64,000 nucleotides of DNA. It comes from Larix kaempferi (Eukaryota; Streptophyta; Pinopsida; Pinales; Pinaceae). The position numbers and the translations under genes were made by a program. This document shows positions 54,961-64,000 of the stretch, one piece after another. The stretch is from positions 310,001 through 374,000 of the forward strand of contig BSBM01001448.1 in NCBI GenBank assembly GCA_027924585.1. The letters are read 5' to 3'. How positions within the stretch are numbered: the stretch's first letter is position 1; the number at the start of each line of letters is the position of its first letter. The notes under the pieces are model-generated. The model did no database searches. It saw nothing but the letters and a program-made list of their open reading frames with translations, and was not told where the DNA came from.

Positions 54961-56567
54961 AAGATGAAGATAAGGAAGACAACGATGAGGAGGACCTGCG
55001 CAATATAAAGATCCCTGAATCTGAAGGAATGCGCGAAGTGGAAGGACCTCCATTAGAGATTCCTAATATGAGTGGACCTGTCAAAACAAAGAAAGTGAAC
55101 ATCGGAAACCCTCAAGAGCCAAATTTCGCAGCAATAGGAGACTACTGGGATGATGACACAGTTGTGGAGATCGCAGCTATACTACAGGAATATCAGGAAT
55201 TATTCCCAACGAAGTTCACAGAGATGAAAGGCATCCTGGTAGACTTAGGAGTGATGAGAATTCCTCTTAAGCCAGGAGCGAAACCTATTAAACAAAGTCC
55301 ATATAGAATGAACCCACGCTACAAGGAACGAGTTAAGGCAGAACTCGACAAGATGCTCGATGCGGGAATCATTGAGTCGGTTGAAGAATCTAAATGGATA
55401 AGCCCGATGGTCATCCAATACAAGAAAACAAAGAGTTAGATTAGGATCTGTGTTGATCTCAGAAAGTTGAATGATGCCTCTATGCATGATCCATTTCCTA
55501 CACCTTTTACTGATGAAGTACTTGATAACGTTGGAGAGAATGAAGCATACTCTTTTACTGATGGATTTTCTGGATACCATCAAATAAAAATTGATCCAGC
55601 CGATAGGCACAAAACCACTTTTGCAACAGAATGGGGGTCGTTCCAGTATACAGTTATGCCTTTTGGTTTGAAGAATGCACCAGCCATATTCTCAAGAGTG
55701 GTGATCGCAGCATTTAAAGAATTCATCCACAAGTTTTTAGAAAGTTACTTTGATGATTGGACCATTTTTGGGTTACTGAAGAACCATGTCGCGAACCTTA
55801 GAATGATGCTGGAAAAATGCAGACAACATCAGATTTCATTGAATTTGAAGAAATGTATTTTCTGTGTTCCATCTGGGATTTTGCTGGGACATATCGTGTG
55901 TAAGCAAGGGTTGATGGTTGATCCTACGAAGATAGCAGTTATTGTAAACTTGCCTACACCAAATTCAGTTAAACAATTGCGCACTACACTGGGGCATACC
56001 AGATACTATAGGAAATTCATAAAGGGGTATAAACAGATAACCGCAGCAATGAAGAAGCTTTTAAAAAAGGATGCACCGTTCAATTGGAATGAAGACTGTG
56101 AGAAAGGATTCGACACATTGAAAGAAAAAATGGTCACTGCACCTTTCCTAGTTTTTCCAGATTGGGAAAAGCCATTTCACGTACATGTTGATGCTTCATG
56201 TATAGCATTGGGTATTCTTCTTGCACAGCCAGGAGAAAGAGGAATTGATCATCCCATTGCATTCTCAAGCAGAAAGTTGTCATCTGCTAAGAAAAACTAT
56301 ACCACTACTGAAAGGGAAGGACTTGCAATGGTATATGCACTACATAAGTTCAGACATTATTTGCTTGGTGTGCACTTCTCAATGTTTACTGACCATTCTG
56401 CATTAAAATACCTGGTAAATAAGCCAGTGTTAGGGGGGAAAATATGCAGATGGCTCTTACTCTTCCAAGAGTATCATTTTGAAATAATAATTAAACTAGG
56501 CAGATTAAATTTAGGCCCTAATCATCTATCAAGGATCGAGTCAGGAGAGGAACCTACGAATCTATAA
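54960..56567 (+). pseudogene. Element E reverse transcriptase and RNase H
   Basis: Same frame as gag. RT: FPTKFTEMKGI, PYRMNPRYKERVKAELDKML, WISPMVIQYKKTKS then a stop at 55437-55439, CVDLRKLNDASMHDPFPTPF, FTDGFSGYHQIKIDPADRHK, MPFGLKNAPAIFSRV, and the catalytic YFDDWTIFG (F before DD). RNase H: FHVHVDASCIALGILLAQPG, YTTTEREGLAMVYALHKFRH, FTDHSALKYLVNKP. 55467-56567 is open for 366 codons. Confidence 0.85.
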
Positions 56568-56599
56568 GACAATCTACCTGATGCGCAATTGTTTGCTAT

Positions 56600-57790
56600 A
56601 CAGATTGCCAATGATTATTATCAGGATATTATTGACTTTCTAACTACCGGGTTCGCACCTACTGAATTCACTACGTAGCAAAAGAAGCAACTGGTAGTAT
56701 GAGCCGCAGACTTCACCATTGTCGCAGGACAACTCTACAAGTTAGGACCTGATGAAGTGCTGGGAAGATGTATATTAGAACATGAGAAGCCATTTATATT
56801 AGCTGATGCGCATTCTAGAGTCACAGGAGGTCATTATGCAGGAAGGGCTACTGCGCAGAAGATATTGCGTGCAGGTTTATGGTGGCCTATGATTCATAAG
56901 GACTCCAAAGAACATTTCCAGAACTACGATGTCTGTTAGAGGACAGGAAAACCATCAAGAAGAGATGAAATCCCATTGAACCCTCAGTTGAACTTGCAGG
57001 CATTCGACAAATGGGCAATAAATTTTGTGGGACCTATTAACCCACTAGGGAAAAGAACTGGTGCACAGTATATTATTACTGCAACTGATTACTTCACCGG
57101 ATGGGAAGAAGCAAAACCAGTCAAAGACTTTAGCTCAACTACATCCGCGCAGTTTATCTTTGAGAACATCCTTACATGATTTGGATGTCCAAAAATTTTG
57201 ATGAGTGATCAGGGTACTCATTTCATAAACAGAACTATTGAAGCTTTAACTGAAGAGTTCTCCATCCATCATCAGTGCAGTATGCCTTATCACCCACAAG
57301 CGAATGGAACTGTTGAAGCATTTAATAAAGTACTTGAGAATGTGCTAACCAAGATATGCAACATAAACCGCGATGATTGGGACCTGCGCATTCCATCTGT
57401 ATTATGGGCGTACAGAACGACATGTAAGAAATTAACTGGACATACACCTTTCAGATTGGCTTACGAACATGAATAATTCCAATGGAGTACATTATCCCCA
57501 GCGTGAGAATAGATGCATTTACAGTGATGGCAGATCATGCAGCACTAGAAGAAAGGCTGTTACACTTGGTTGTATTGGAAGAAGAGCGCTTCATCATGGG
57601 ATTCCACCAGCAAGTGCAGAAAGAACGAGAAAAAGCATGGCATGATCACCAAATCAAGAATAAGTCTTTTCAGGTAGATGACCTAGTCCTCCTATATGAT
57701 AGTAAATTCATGAATTTTCCAGGGAAATTTAAAATGCATTGGCTTGGACCATATACTGTAATAGATGTTACTAACAGTGGCGCAGTCTAG
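56600..57790 (+). pseudogene. Element E integrase
   Basis: Zinc-binding part: HSRVTGGHYAGRATAQKIL then YDVC, with TAG where Q should be (CAG to TAG). Core: KWAINFVGPINPLGKRTGAQ, ATDYFTGWEEAKPV, a TGA in place of R before [20 protein letters not shown], then [20 protein letters not shown]. All three acidic residues (D, D, E) are readable. After a frameshift near 57476 the C-terminal module follows: VDDLVLLYDSKFMNFPGKF, MHWLGPYTVIDVTNSGAV. It shows no chromodomain. Confidence 0.85.
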
Positions 57791-58474
57791 TTAGCTACTT
57801 TAGCCGGTGATACATTACCCAATTTGATAAATGGAATAAGACCAAATCTTTACCGCGATAGTCCTGCTAAACAACATCCGGTATGACCGAAAAAATGGAA
57901 AAACGTCTAGGTGCCAAGTATGGTCGGAATTGGGCACTAGAAACTGTGGAAAAATTTGTACATAAACTTGTAGAGATAGATCTATACAACGCGCAGCATT
58001 GCTGAAAAAAAAAAAAAAAAAAAAAAAGAGGAAAAAGAAACAATGCGCTGTTGCGACATTCAAAAAGCAACAACTGGAAAGAAAAGAAATTATATACCAC
58101 GAAATCACTGCGCAAAACAAAATATTGCATGCCCCGCAGTTCGACGCAAGGCTCCAGAAAATAGCCGTTACAGTGTCAGTTGGGAATATAGCCGTTATAC
58201 AGTACTTTCCTACCGACCGCTCGGGCATTTAAAGCACAGATAATCGTTCTGAGAAAACTCTTGAAAGACAAGACAGAAGAAGCAACCGGATTTGGCCAAT
58301 GAATACCACCAATAAATGCTTATCTATTCGTTCAAGGGCACGGAGGAGGGTCTGCCACGCCTATAAATAACACTTCATATCATCTCACGAGCGTATCAAG
58401 CACTTAGGATTTTATGCATATACCTCTGTCTGAGCTAGTTTCGTAAGCCGTCTACACACCTGGACAGTGTTTGC
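57791..58474 (+). promoter_or_regulatory. Gap between E pol and 3' ORF, with a TATA box
   Basis: Noncoding. An A23 run is at 58005-58027. TATAAATA at 58362-58369 lies in CTATAAATAACACTTC, 106 bases before the ATG at 58475, a spacing that fits a TATA box plus a short leader. It may be an internal promoter for the 3' ORF. Confidence 0.5.
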
Positions 58475-60037
58475 ATGTCTAAGAGATTTTTAGTTGAAGA
58501 AGAGTTCACGGTCGAAGAGACTGTGAGGTTTTTCCAACACGGAGGAATTACCGAGTTAATGAGAAATCCAAACAAGAAATTCGTCACTGAATCAGAACAA
58601 GGTCCAAGAAGATCACCACAACACGACCCCTTAATGCAGGACAAAGGGAAAAATCCATTAGCGCCGAGATCAAAACTACCGAAGACAAGTTTGGTAGGGC
58701 CAAATAATCCCCTTGCCGATAAAGAGATACGTTTAACTATGACTCCAGACTATATCTTGCTGTGTGCAGTGGATGCGCCGACCATTAGAATGTTGAAGAG
58801 TCCAAAGTATGAGATACCACTCTCACCAATATCGAAGCATGTTGAGGTGGAAAAAAATATGTTGGGAAATATTCCAGAATGCAAATGGGAGGACTATGAT
58901 CTGCTAGCAATGTAGAAGGAGAAGCCAACCGAGTCGAAGTTCCCACAGTTCCAGCCCAAAAAATACATGTGCTAGAAGAAGAATGCAAAGGGAGACCTCA
59001 CCTTGGTTGCCGAGAGCTGGTTATCCGTAGTAGCCAAGTCGGGGCTGCTCAACTTGCTGAGGCTCCCACATTTCGACAGATCACCGGGGCTCAACGCGGT
59101 GGTGAGAAATATTATGGCTCGCATCCACCAGGGATATTTATGGCTAAACCAGAATATTGACCTGACAATTGACTTAATCCACCGTATAACTTGATTAAGC
59201 AAAAGGGGAGAAGACCCGAGGAAGTTCTTCCAAGGAAATACAAAGGATAAACAGGTAGCCGCATTGATGAATCAAACTCAATCTGTGTTAAAAAAAAAGT
59301 GAGGTTTCCAGACAGATGACATTAAGGACCAAGCAATAAGTTTTGTCAGGAAGCTATTAGCAAGAAAGATTCTAAGAAAATGTAGACCGCTAGAAGTCTT
59401 TGCGGACACAATACTACTTGGCACTGCAGCTGCCGAGGGAGAAGAATTCAATTGGTGCCAATATCTATTAAATGATTTCCTCGAAGAACTAAATGATATG
59501 CAAACCAATGGTGGATACTTCCACTTCACCTGGCTAATCATGCTGATTGCCTTCTTGGGATGGAAGGAACCGAAGCACTATGTCAGAGTGATCACAAACA
59601 CTTCGGACTGCAGAGGTGCTCAATTTTAGAATCTATGGGTGAATTTGAATTCCGAAAGTCAACACGAGACAACGTTGGTCTTTTACACATATTACAATCA
59701 GCTGTGCGGGGTCATCATGCTTACACCTCGCATACCAAAGAAAGTCACAAGCAAATACATCCGCATTATCAATTTTTATGCTGTGATGAAATGCATCCTC
59801 ATTTCAGCCAAAGCGCAGAAAAAGAATGCCGATTGGTACCCAGGAAATTGACATATGTACGAGGAAGATATTGAAAATATTATGAAAGAATGGCCAGCTA
59901 AATTCTGAGTTGAGGTCATGGATATCCAAAGTGATTCTGGTGAGGATAACCCTATCCCATGTCCCATAGTATAAGATAAAGAGTCAGGCAAAAGGAATAA
60001 CGTCGGAAGTCCTTCAGGGCACAAGGGAAAAAGGAAG
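58475..60037 (+). pseudogene. Element E 3' ORF, unknown protein
   Basis: One frame from ATG 58475 to the D insertion, about 520 codons, with about eight point stops and no frameshift. The first 146 codons are open: FTVEETVRFFQHGGITELM, RLTMTPDYILLCAVDAPTI. After two stops a conserved-looking middle follows: LVAESWLSVVAKSGLLNLLR, NAVVRNIMARIHQGYLWLNQ, AISFVRKLLARKILRKCRPL, EVFADTILLGTAAAEGEEFN, FTWLIMLIAFLGWKEPKHYV. It is helix-rich with no zinc finger. The position suits an env-like third ORF, but no signal peptide or clear membrane anchor is seen. I cannot name the family. Confidence 0.65.
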
Positions 60038-60868
60038 TGTGAAAATCCTCACAGCAGATCTAAGAGATGATGTATACCTCACAAGAGTAATTATGATTAA
60101 GCAGGAAGATAGAAGAAGAGTGGTCAATGCAGTGTAATGAGAAATAGAATAATAATACAATAGAACTTGGGTAGAAGAAAAAATACTTCACACACACTAA
60201 TTAATTAATCACAATATGGATAAATAAATTGTACAATGCATGAGGATTCAAATGCCTAAGGTGGAAATTCGAATTAGCCTTCATGGAGTGATCAAAGGAT
60301 CACTGGAGTGTCATCGGAGCACAACTAGTAGCCTATCTCATCATTAGTGGAGTCATCAATGCTCAAGTAACTATCAACCATCAGTCAAACTGAGTCTAAC
60401 TGAGCGTGGTAGGTGTAACTGAGTGTAACTCAAACTAACTAAATGAAGGAGGCTCAGTGGAGGGCGCATGAGGAGCTAACTAGAGTCAGAATGGGTAGTC
60501 TAGTATCACTGGAGATCCATTGGAGTGATATAGTCAGTTGAGAGTCAGTCTATCCTTAAATCAAGGAAAGAATTGATGATAACTCAATTAACTGAAGTGC
60601 AACTGAGTGGTAGGTGAGAGAGAGCGCATGAGATGCATGCAATTGCATGAAGGGGCGCATTAAGCACTAGGAGGGCTAAAACTGATCTGAGAGAAGCTCC
60701 CGGAGGCTAGCTAATTGAGGGCTAGGTGCTGGACTGATGATTGGGATGCATGCAAATGCATGAAAACCCTAAATAATGCATGCAAACCCTAAAAGTGCAT
60801 GCATGACTGAAAATGCAAATAATGAAAATGTTGCTAGGACTAGGATGGAGTATAGGAATATCCTAACA
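60038..60868 (-). mobile_element. Element D 3' LTR
   Basis: 831 bp, followed by PPT ATTAAGGGGGGG (minus) at 60869-60880. Confidence 0.9.
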
Positions 60869-61052
60869 CCCCCCCTTAATCCATCCTAGGTCCTGGTAAC
60901 TAAGACCAAAGGTCACCCAATACAATGAATAATAACAGTCAATAAACTGAGGAAATGGGGAAAACCTCATGGGAAAAGTACCCCCCCTCAAAATAGACTG
61001 TAAGGCACACACAAAAATAAATGCTCCAAACTCAAGCAGGTGTGATGCTTGG

Positions 61053-61430
61053 TCATATGTCTGGAGGTATCTTCTTCTTGGGAAGAAGTGGATCATGCTC
61101 AAAAGGCATGTGCTTGTATTTTCTCTTCAGATTGAATGTGATGAGAACAAATCCAATAGTATGAGGATGATCCTTGAACCTGTGATTCGAATTAGCTGAG
61201 GTAGGATCAAAAACTTGAATGTGTAGATAATATTTTGTCTTCTCCTTCGAACCATCATGGGTGATATTATGCCAAAAAGAACCATCAAATAATAATGATT
61301 GCTTGGAATCCAAATCAGCTCCAAGACTTGATAAATGGTTTCTTGAGATCTCCTTTGAACCAGCAGGGGTGAGATCAAAACCATCATATGCATGAGAAAT
61401 TATCCCAAGTAGTAATTGCTTAGAATCCAA
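61053..61430 (-). pseudogene. Element D distal ORF with repeated peptide
   Basis: 126 codons following the stop after 61437: LLLGIISHAYDGFDLTPAGS, KEISRNHLSSLGADLDSKQS, ITHDGSKEKTKYYLHIQVF and FKDHPHTIGFVLITFNL. It repeats the GxISHA-GFDLT-GSKEISRNH unit of the upstream ORF and was probably its continuation after one frame change. Confidence 0.55.
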
Positions 61431-61620
61431 ATTAGATCAAAGACTTGAATCATGGTTTCTTGAGATCTCCTTTGAACCATAAGAGGTGAGATCAAAACCA
61501 GTAAGTGCATGAGAAATTATCCCAAGCGAATGGCCATGGTTTCTTGAGATCTCCTTTGAACCAGTAGGAGTGAGATCAAAACCATGATGCGCATGAGAAA
61601 TTATCTTAAGCGAATGGCAA
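61336..61620 (-). repeat. In-frame tandem repeats in D
   Basis: TGGTTTCTTGAGATCTCC on + starts at 61336, 61453 and 61537 (steps 117 and 84, both multiples of three), with a diverged unit near 61235. On minus each gives an ISHA-GFDLT-GSKEISRNH peptide. Confidence 0.8.
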
Positions 61621-62297
61621 TGGCCATATTCTTCAATACCCTTCTGAAAGCATGGAATAATGATTATATAGTAGTAAATAAGAGGTGATTTCTTGAGGAG
61701 AGCGAATGCATTACCTCCAACAGCTGATTTGACCTCCAAAACATTTAATAGATAATGATGCAGACCAACAGACTCTGGTGCAAGAGAGGATTTAGGACCT
61801 TCTGCAATATCTAGAGTGTGAGCTGGCACAAAAAGAGAAGAAATTTGGAGCATGAGTGTAGAATCTGCAAGTTCTTCTTCTTTGTGGACAACTTCAATAT
61901 GAGATGTGTTTGATACTGGTTCATGATCAATGAGATCATCAAGGAGGGAGAATGCATCACTTTGCTTGCTCTTGAAGGGGTTTGGACCAATTCCTTCATT
62001 ATGTCTGCCAAAAATTTCATTCAGGTGAGCCCATAGCTCTTTTGGAGTTTCAATATCAATGAATTGGTGTGTCATGTATAGAGGCATAGCAAACATCATG
62101 GCTACACAAGCTCTGTCACCTTCAATTAACCAGTCATACTCTTCTTCAGAGGATTCGAACTCTCTTTCAAAACAATAATCAAAGAGACCATTTCTCTTCA
62201 AATGTGCTATCATATTTGGTTTCAATTCATCATAGTTGAATAGAGAAAGAAGATCATAGTTGAATGAAGAAAGATGAGGGATTTCTTCTGAATACAT
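61437..62297 (-). CDS. Element D gag-like protein with C-terminal repeats
   Basis: 286 codons, start ATG 62297. The N-terminal 110 residues look like copia gag: MIAHLKRNGLFDYCFERE, AMPLYMTHQFIDIETPKELW, HLNEIFGRHNEGIG. The middle is acidic and unrecognised. The last 60 residues hold the repeated GFDLT..GSKEISRNH peptide. There is no zinc knuckle, protease or other pol domain. It is open throughout, but whether it is functional is unclear because the ORF seems to continue past a frame change at 61437. Confidence 0.6.
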   Translation of the reverse strand: MYSEEIPHLSSFNYDLLSLFNYDELKPNMIAHLKRNGLFDYCFEREFESSEEEYDWLIEGDRACVAMMFAMPLYMTHQFIDIETPKELWAHLNEIFGRHNEGIGPNPFKSKQSDAFSLLDDLIDHEPVSNTSHIEVVHKEEELADSTLMLQISSLFVPAHTLDIAEGPKSSLAPESVGLHHYLLNVLEVKSAVGGNAFALLKKSPLIYYYIIIIPCFQKGIEEYGHCHSLKIISHAHHGFDLTPTGSKEISRNHGHSLGIISHALTGFDLTSYGSKEISRNHDSSL

Positions 62298-62440
62298 TGA
62301 AGCTGTAGAAGACCTGCAAAAACAATAGAGAATATCTGCAACTGCTACTGCTGCAAAAATGCAGAAACTGTTGCACTCGAAATATTGATAATAACCTGCA
62401 AAAAAATCTCAGGAATGGAGATAAACAATACTCTCAACAT

Positions 62441-62452
62441 GCTCTGATACCA
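62441..62452 (-). promoter_or_regulatory. Element D primer binding site
   Basis: TGGTATCAGAGC on minus, touching the 5' LTR start at 62453. Confidence 0.95.
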
Positions 62453-62495
62453 TGTGAAAATCCTCACAGCAGATCTAAGAAATGATGTATACGTC

Positions 62496-63828
62496 TGTAA
62501 TGTCCCCTCCTATCATACCAGCATGATAGAGAGGATCAATGTGCTAAAACCGGGCAATTGGCCCGATGCTTACTAAACAAAACATCCACATATATATAAA
62601 AAGACAGGCATGCAGATGTACAAATCTAAGCAAACACAGCAGAAGTAGTTCATGTGCAGAATTAACACACATCCATCATACATCCCAGATTTTCATGGCA
62701 TTCATCAATTGGGCAATATCAAACTATCAAATGAGAATACTTATCTTAAACCAAGTAATCTCTGAGCAACCAGCTACGCTTCTGCAACGTTTCACCCAAC
62801 CGTAGGCCAGTGTGCTCCTCAATCTCTCAGCACCACTGCCACCCCCGAGCTAGGCATGATCTCCACAAGGAAAATGGAAAAACGGGTTCTCACATAGCCA
62901 AAGGTATATCAAAATCAGCCAAGCCAATCAGCAATTGGGTTTGTCAGGCTATTAAGAGATGGGTGCATGTATCATCAAAAGCATAAGTGTTGGGCATGAG
63001 AAAAATGCCTATACAGTGAAGTTCTTAACAGTGGGTTTCTACTAGTTCCAGAAAAACGTGGGTAGACTCAAAACGAATTGGCAACTAGGAAAAATCGACT
63101 GGGAGAGCAACCCGTTCCAGAAAAACACCCCAAGGGCAAAAATGACCTCTCCCTCAGTCCAAAATCGCGTCCCTCTTTCCCCAGCTGCTGCAAAATACCA
63201 AAAACGAGTTTCTGGGCATGGAAAAACGTAGGAAATGGTGAAAACGTGAAGGATAAAAACCCCAACAAGCTCCCCCTGCGTGAGAGGATCAATGACATGG
63301 GTGAAGAATGGCTTTGGGCCAATTTTGTCGGGGTTTTCTTGCCCAGCAAGCCAAAACTCAATTTCCTAGGTTGCTGTCTTTCCCATACACGAAAATTGAC
63401 AGCCATACCTCTCCCATCCCAAGGCATTAATTGTCTCAACCAATTCTTGGAAGAATTAAATGATTGGGTGCATGAGACCAAATGGGTAGTTGAGAGTTCA
63501 TGGGTTTACTCAATGAAATGGCTTAACACCATGGCTCAAGGGTTTGGTTATTTTCCCTCCCTATTCCTTGTAAAGATCATGCCCCCATCTCTTTGTTGCA
63601 TTGCATAGCTGGTTGTGGGTTTTTCATTAAAATTGCATATTTACATGATGTCCGTTTTTACATTGTGCACTGCTAACACATGAACTCTATGCATCCATTC
63701 TAATTGTCGATACATAGAACGATAAATCAATGGCGGGGCCTTGGCCTTGAGCTCCTCACCATGAATAAATAACAATATTTACATCATTTACAATATTAAT
63801 GCAATAGGGTCAAGCTGGGGACATTACA
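62496..63828 (-). mobile_element. Element F: 3' LTR of a Tekay-like gypsy element on minus
   Basis: 1333 bp; on minus TGTAATGTCCCC...GGGGACATTACA. Shares GAGCTCAAGGCCAAGGCCCC, the 34-nt motif and the GGTTGGGTGAAACGTTGC block with solo LTRs 1 and 2. The two overlapping frames at 63068-63608 are LTR sequence also present in solo LTR 1. It is inserted in D's 5' LTR; left flank ACGTC (62491-62495) should be the TSD. Confidence 0.9.
62917..62950 (-). other. 34-nt two-stem LTR motif, F copy
   Basis: On minus: outer AGCC/GGCT, inner CCAAT/ATTGG with loop TGCTG, left loop TGACAAAC, right loop CTT. Confidence 0.7.
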
Positions 63829-64000
63829 TTCCCCTCCCCTTGGAATAACACCGTCCTCGGTGTTCCAGCACTTCGGAAAATAAATACCCACTTTACATAT
63901 GTCCAAAATTCACAAAAATGTGGTAGGTTTGTCCTGCAATTCACCCTTTACTTGGGTTTTTCAGGACTAAGTCCTTTGGTATTTACAAGCTTCTCTTGCT
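63829..64000 (-). mobile_element. Element F: PPT and end of the internal region
   Basis: The PPT CAAGGGGAGGGGAA (minus) is at 63829-63842. Before it, ACACCGAGGACGGTGT on minus forms a 6-bp hairpin and matches the run-up to A's PPT. The rest of F lies to the right of the window. Confidence 0.8.

Larger units (their letters stand above)
52026..60037 (+). mobile_element. Element E: Ty3/gypsy element with 3' ORF, right end cut by D
   Basis: Order on +: LTR (TGTTGGGCCTGG start), N-terminal ORF, protease motif, gag-like region, RT, RNase H, integrase, noncoding gap with a TATA box, and a 3' ORF broken off at 60037 by D (left TSD GGAAG, 60033-60037). RT with FTDGFSGYHQI and YFDDWTIFG does not look like the chromovirus A. 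The 3' LTR lies beyond the window or behind D and F. Stops are mostly point changes. Confidence 0.85.
60038..62495 (-). mobile_element. Element D: non-autonomous copia element, 5' LTR cut by F
   Basis: Minus strand. 3' LTR 60038-60868 (831 bp, TGTGAAAATCC...ATCCTAACA); 5' LTR starts at 62453 and is broken at 62495 by F. The internal part is only 1584 bp, with PBS, a gag-like ORF with tandem repeats, and PPT. LTR blocks (CTAGGATGGAGTATAGG, GCATGCAAACCC, AACTGAGTCTAACTGAG) match C, so C and D are related subfamilies. No RT or integrase is present. The LTR age cannot be compared here. Confidence 0.9.

Noticed and set aside
58005-58027. A23 run as the tail of a retroposed gene
   Set aside because: It is followed by the unbroken 3' region of E, and no LINE/SINE sequence or TSD is visible beside it.
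63068-63608. 137- and 176-codon overlapping frames on both strands
   Set aside because: LTR sequence of F; the same stretch is present in solo LTR 1, which has no gene.

Overview
The window looks like nuclear DNA of a seed plant with a very large, repeat-filled genome; a gymnosperm is my guess, from the size and density of LTR retrotransposons and the moderately AT-rich sequence. That placement is inference. I see no host gene, rRNA, tRNA gene or CRISPR array. Nearly everything readable is an LTR retrotransposon or a piece of one, nested several layers deep. Letters A-J, L1 and L2 are my own labels.

Layout. 1-704 is the right end of an LTR (L1) ending CCAACA. 705-17755 is A, a chromovirus-like Ty3/gypsy element on +: truncated 5' LTR, PBS, decayed gag-pol, PPT, 3' LTR. 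Its 3' LTR is split by B (9293-16544), a copia element on minus with target site duplication (TSD) ATTAT. 17756-20150 is L2, the 3' end of another element: a decayed coiled-coil ORF, PPT and a TGTTGG...CCAACA LTR. 20391-32907 is G, a decayed gypsy pol with a 901-bp tandem triplication; its 3' LTR is interrupted by a solo LTR (26639-28333, TSD GTTTG) and by C (28947-32518, TSD ATAAT), a young non-autonomous copia element with an intact 604-codon gag-protease ORF.

33206-46096 is the 3' part of element I: a very long single-frame 3' ORF, PPT and TGTTGG...CCAACA LTR. H (35049-44060) splits this ORF. H is a minus-strand non-autonomous element with 2188-bp LTRs and no recognisable gag or pol, and its left LTR carries a second solo LTR (35246-36734, TSD AAGGT). 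46270-47760 is J, the RNase H-integrase end of a gypsy element. 47770-52025 is AT-rich debris with a copia gag remnant. 52026-60037 is E, a gypsy element on + with an LTR start, pol and a 3' ORF preceded by its own TATA box. E is cut by D (60038 onward), a minus-strand non-autonomous copia element, which is cut by F (62496 to the window end), the 3' LTR of a minus-strand relative of A.

How it fits together. None of the autonomous-type elements can be active as it stands: all carry stops, many of the form CAG to TAG or CGA to TGA, as expected from decay of methylated DNA. C looks young and could only move with proteins supplied by another element. The most interesting signals are (1) a long 3' ORF shared in architecture by three TGTTGG-LTR elements, (2) two LTR hairpin motifs whose arms change in a compensating way between copies, (3) a protease motif placed before the gag motif in E, and (4) the non-autonomous elements C, D and H.
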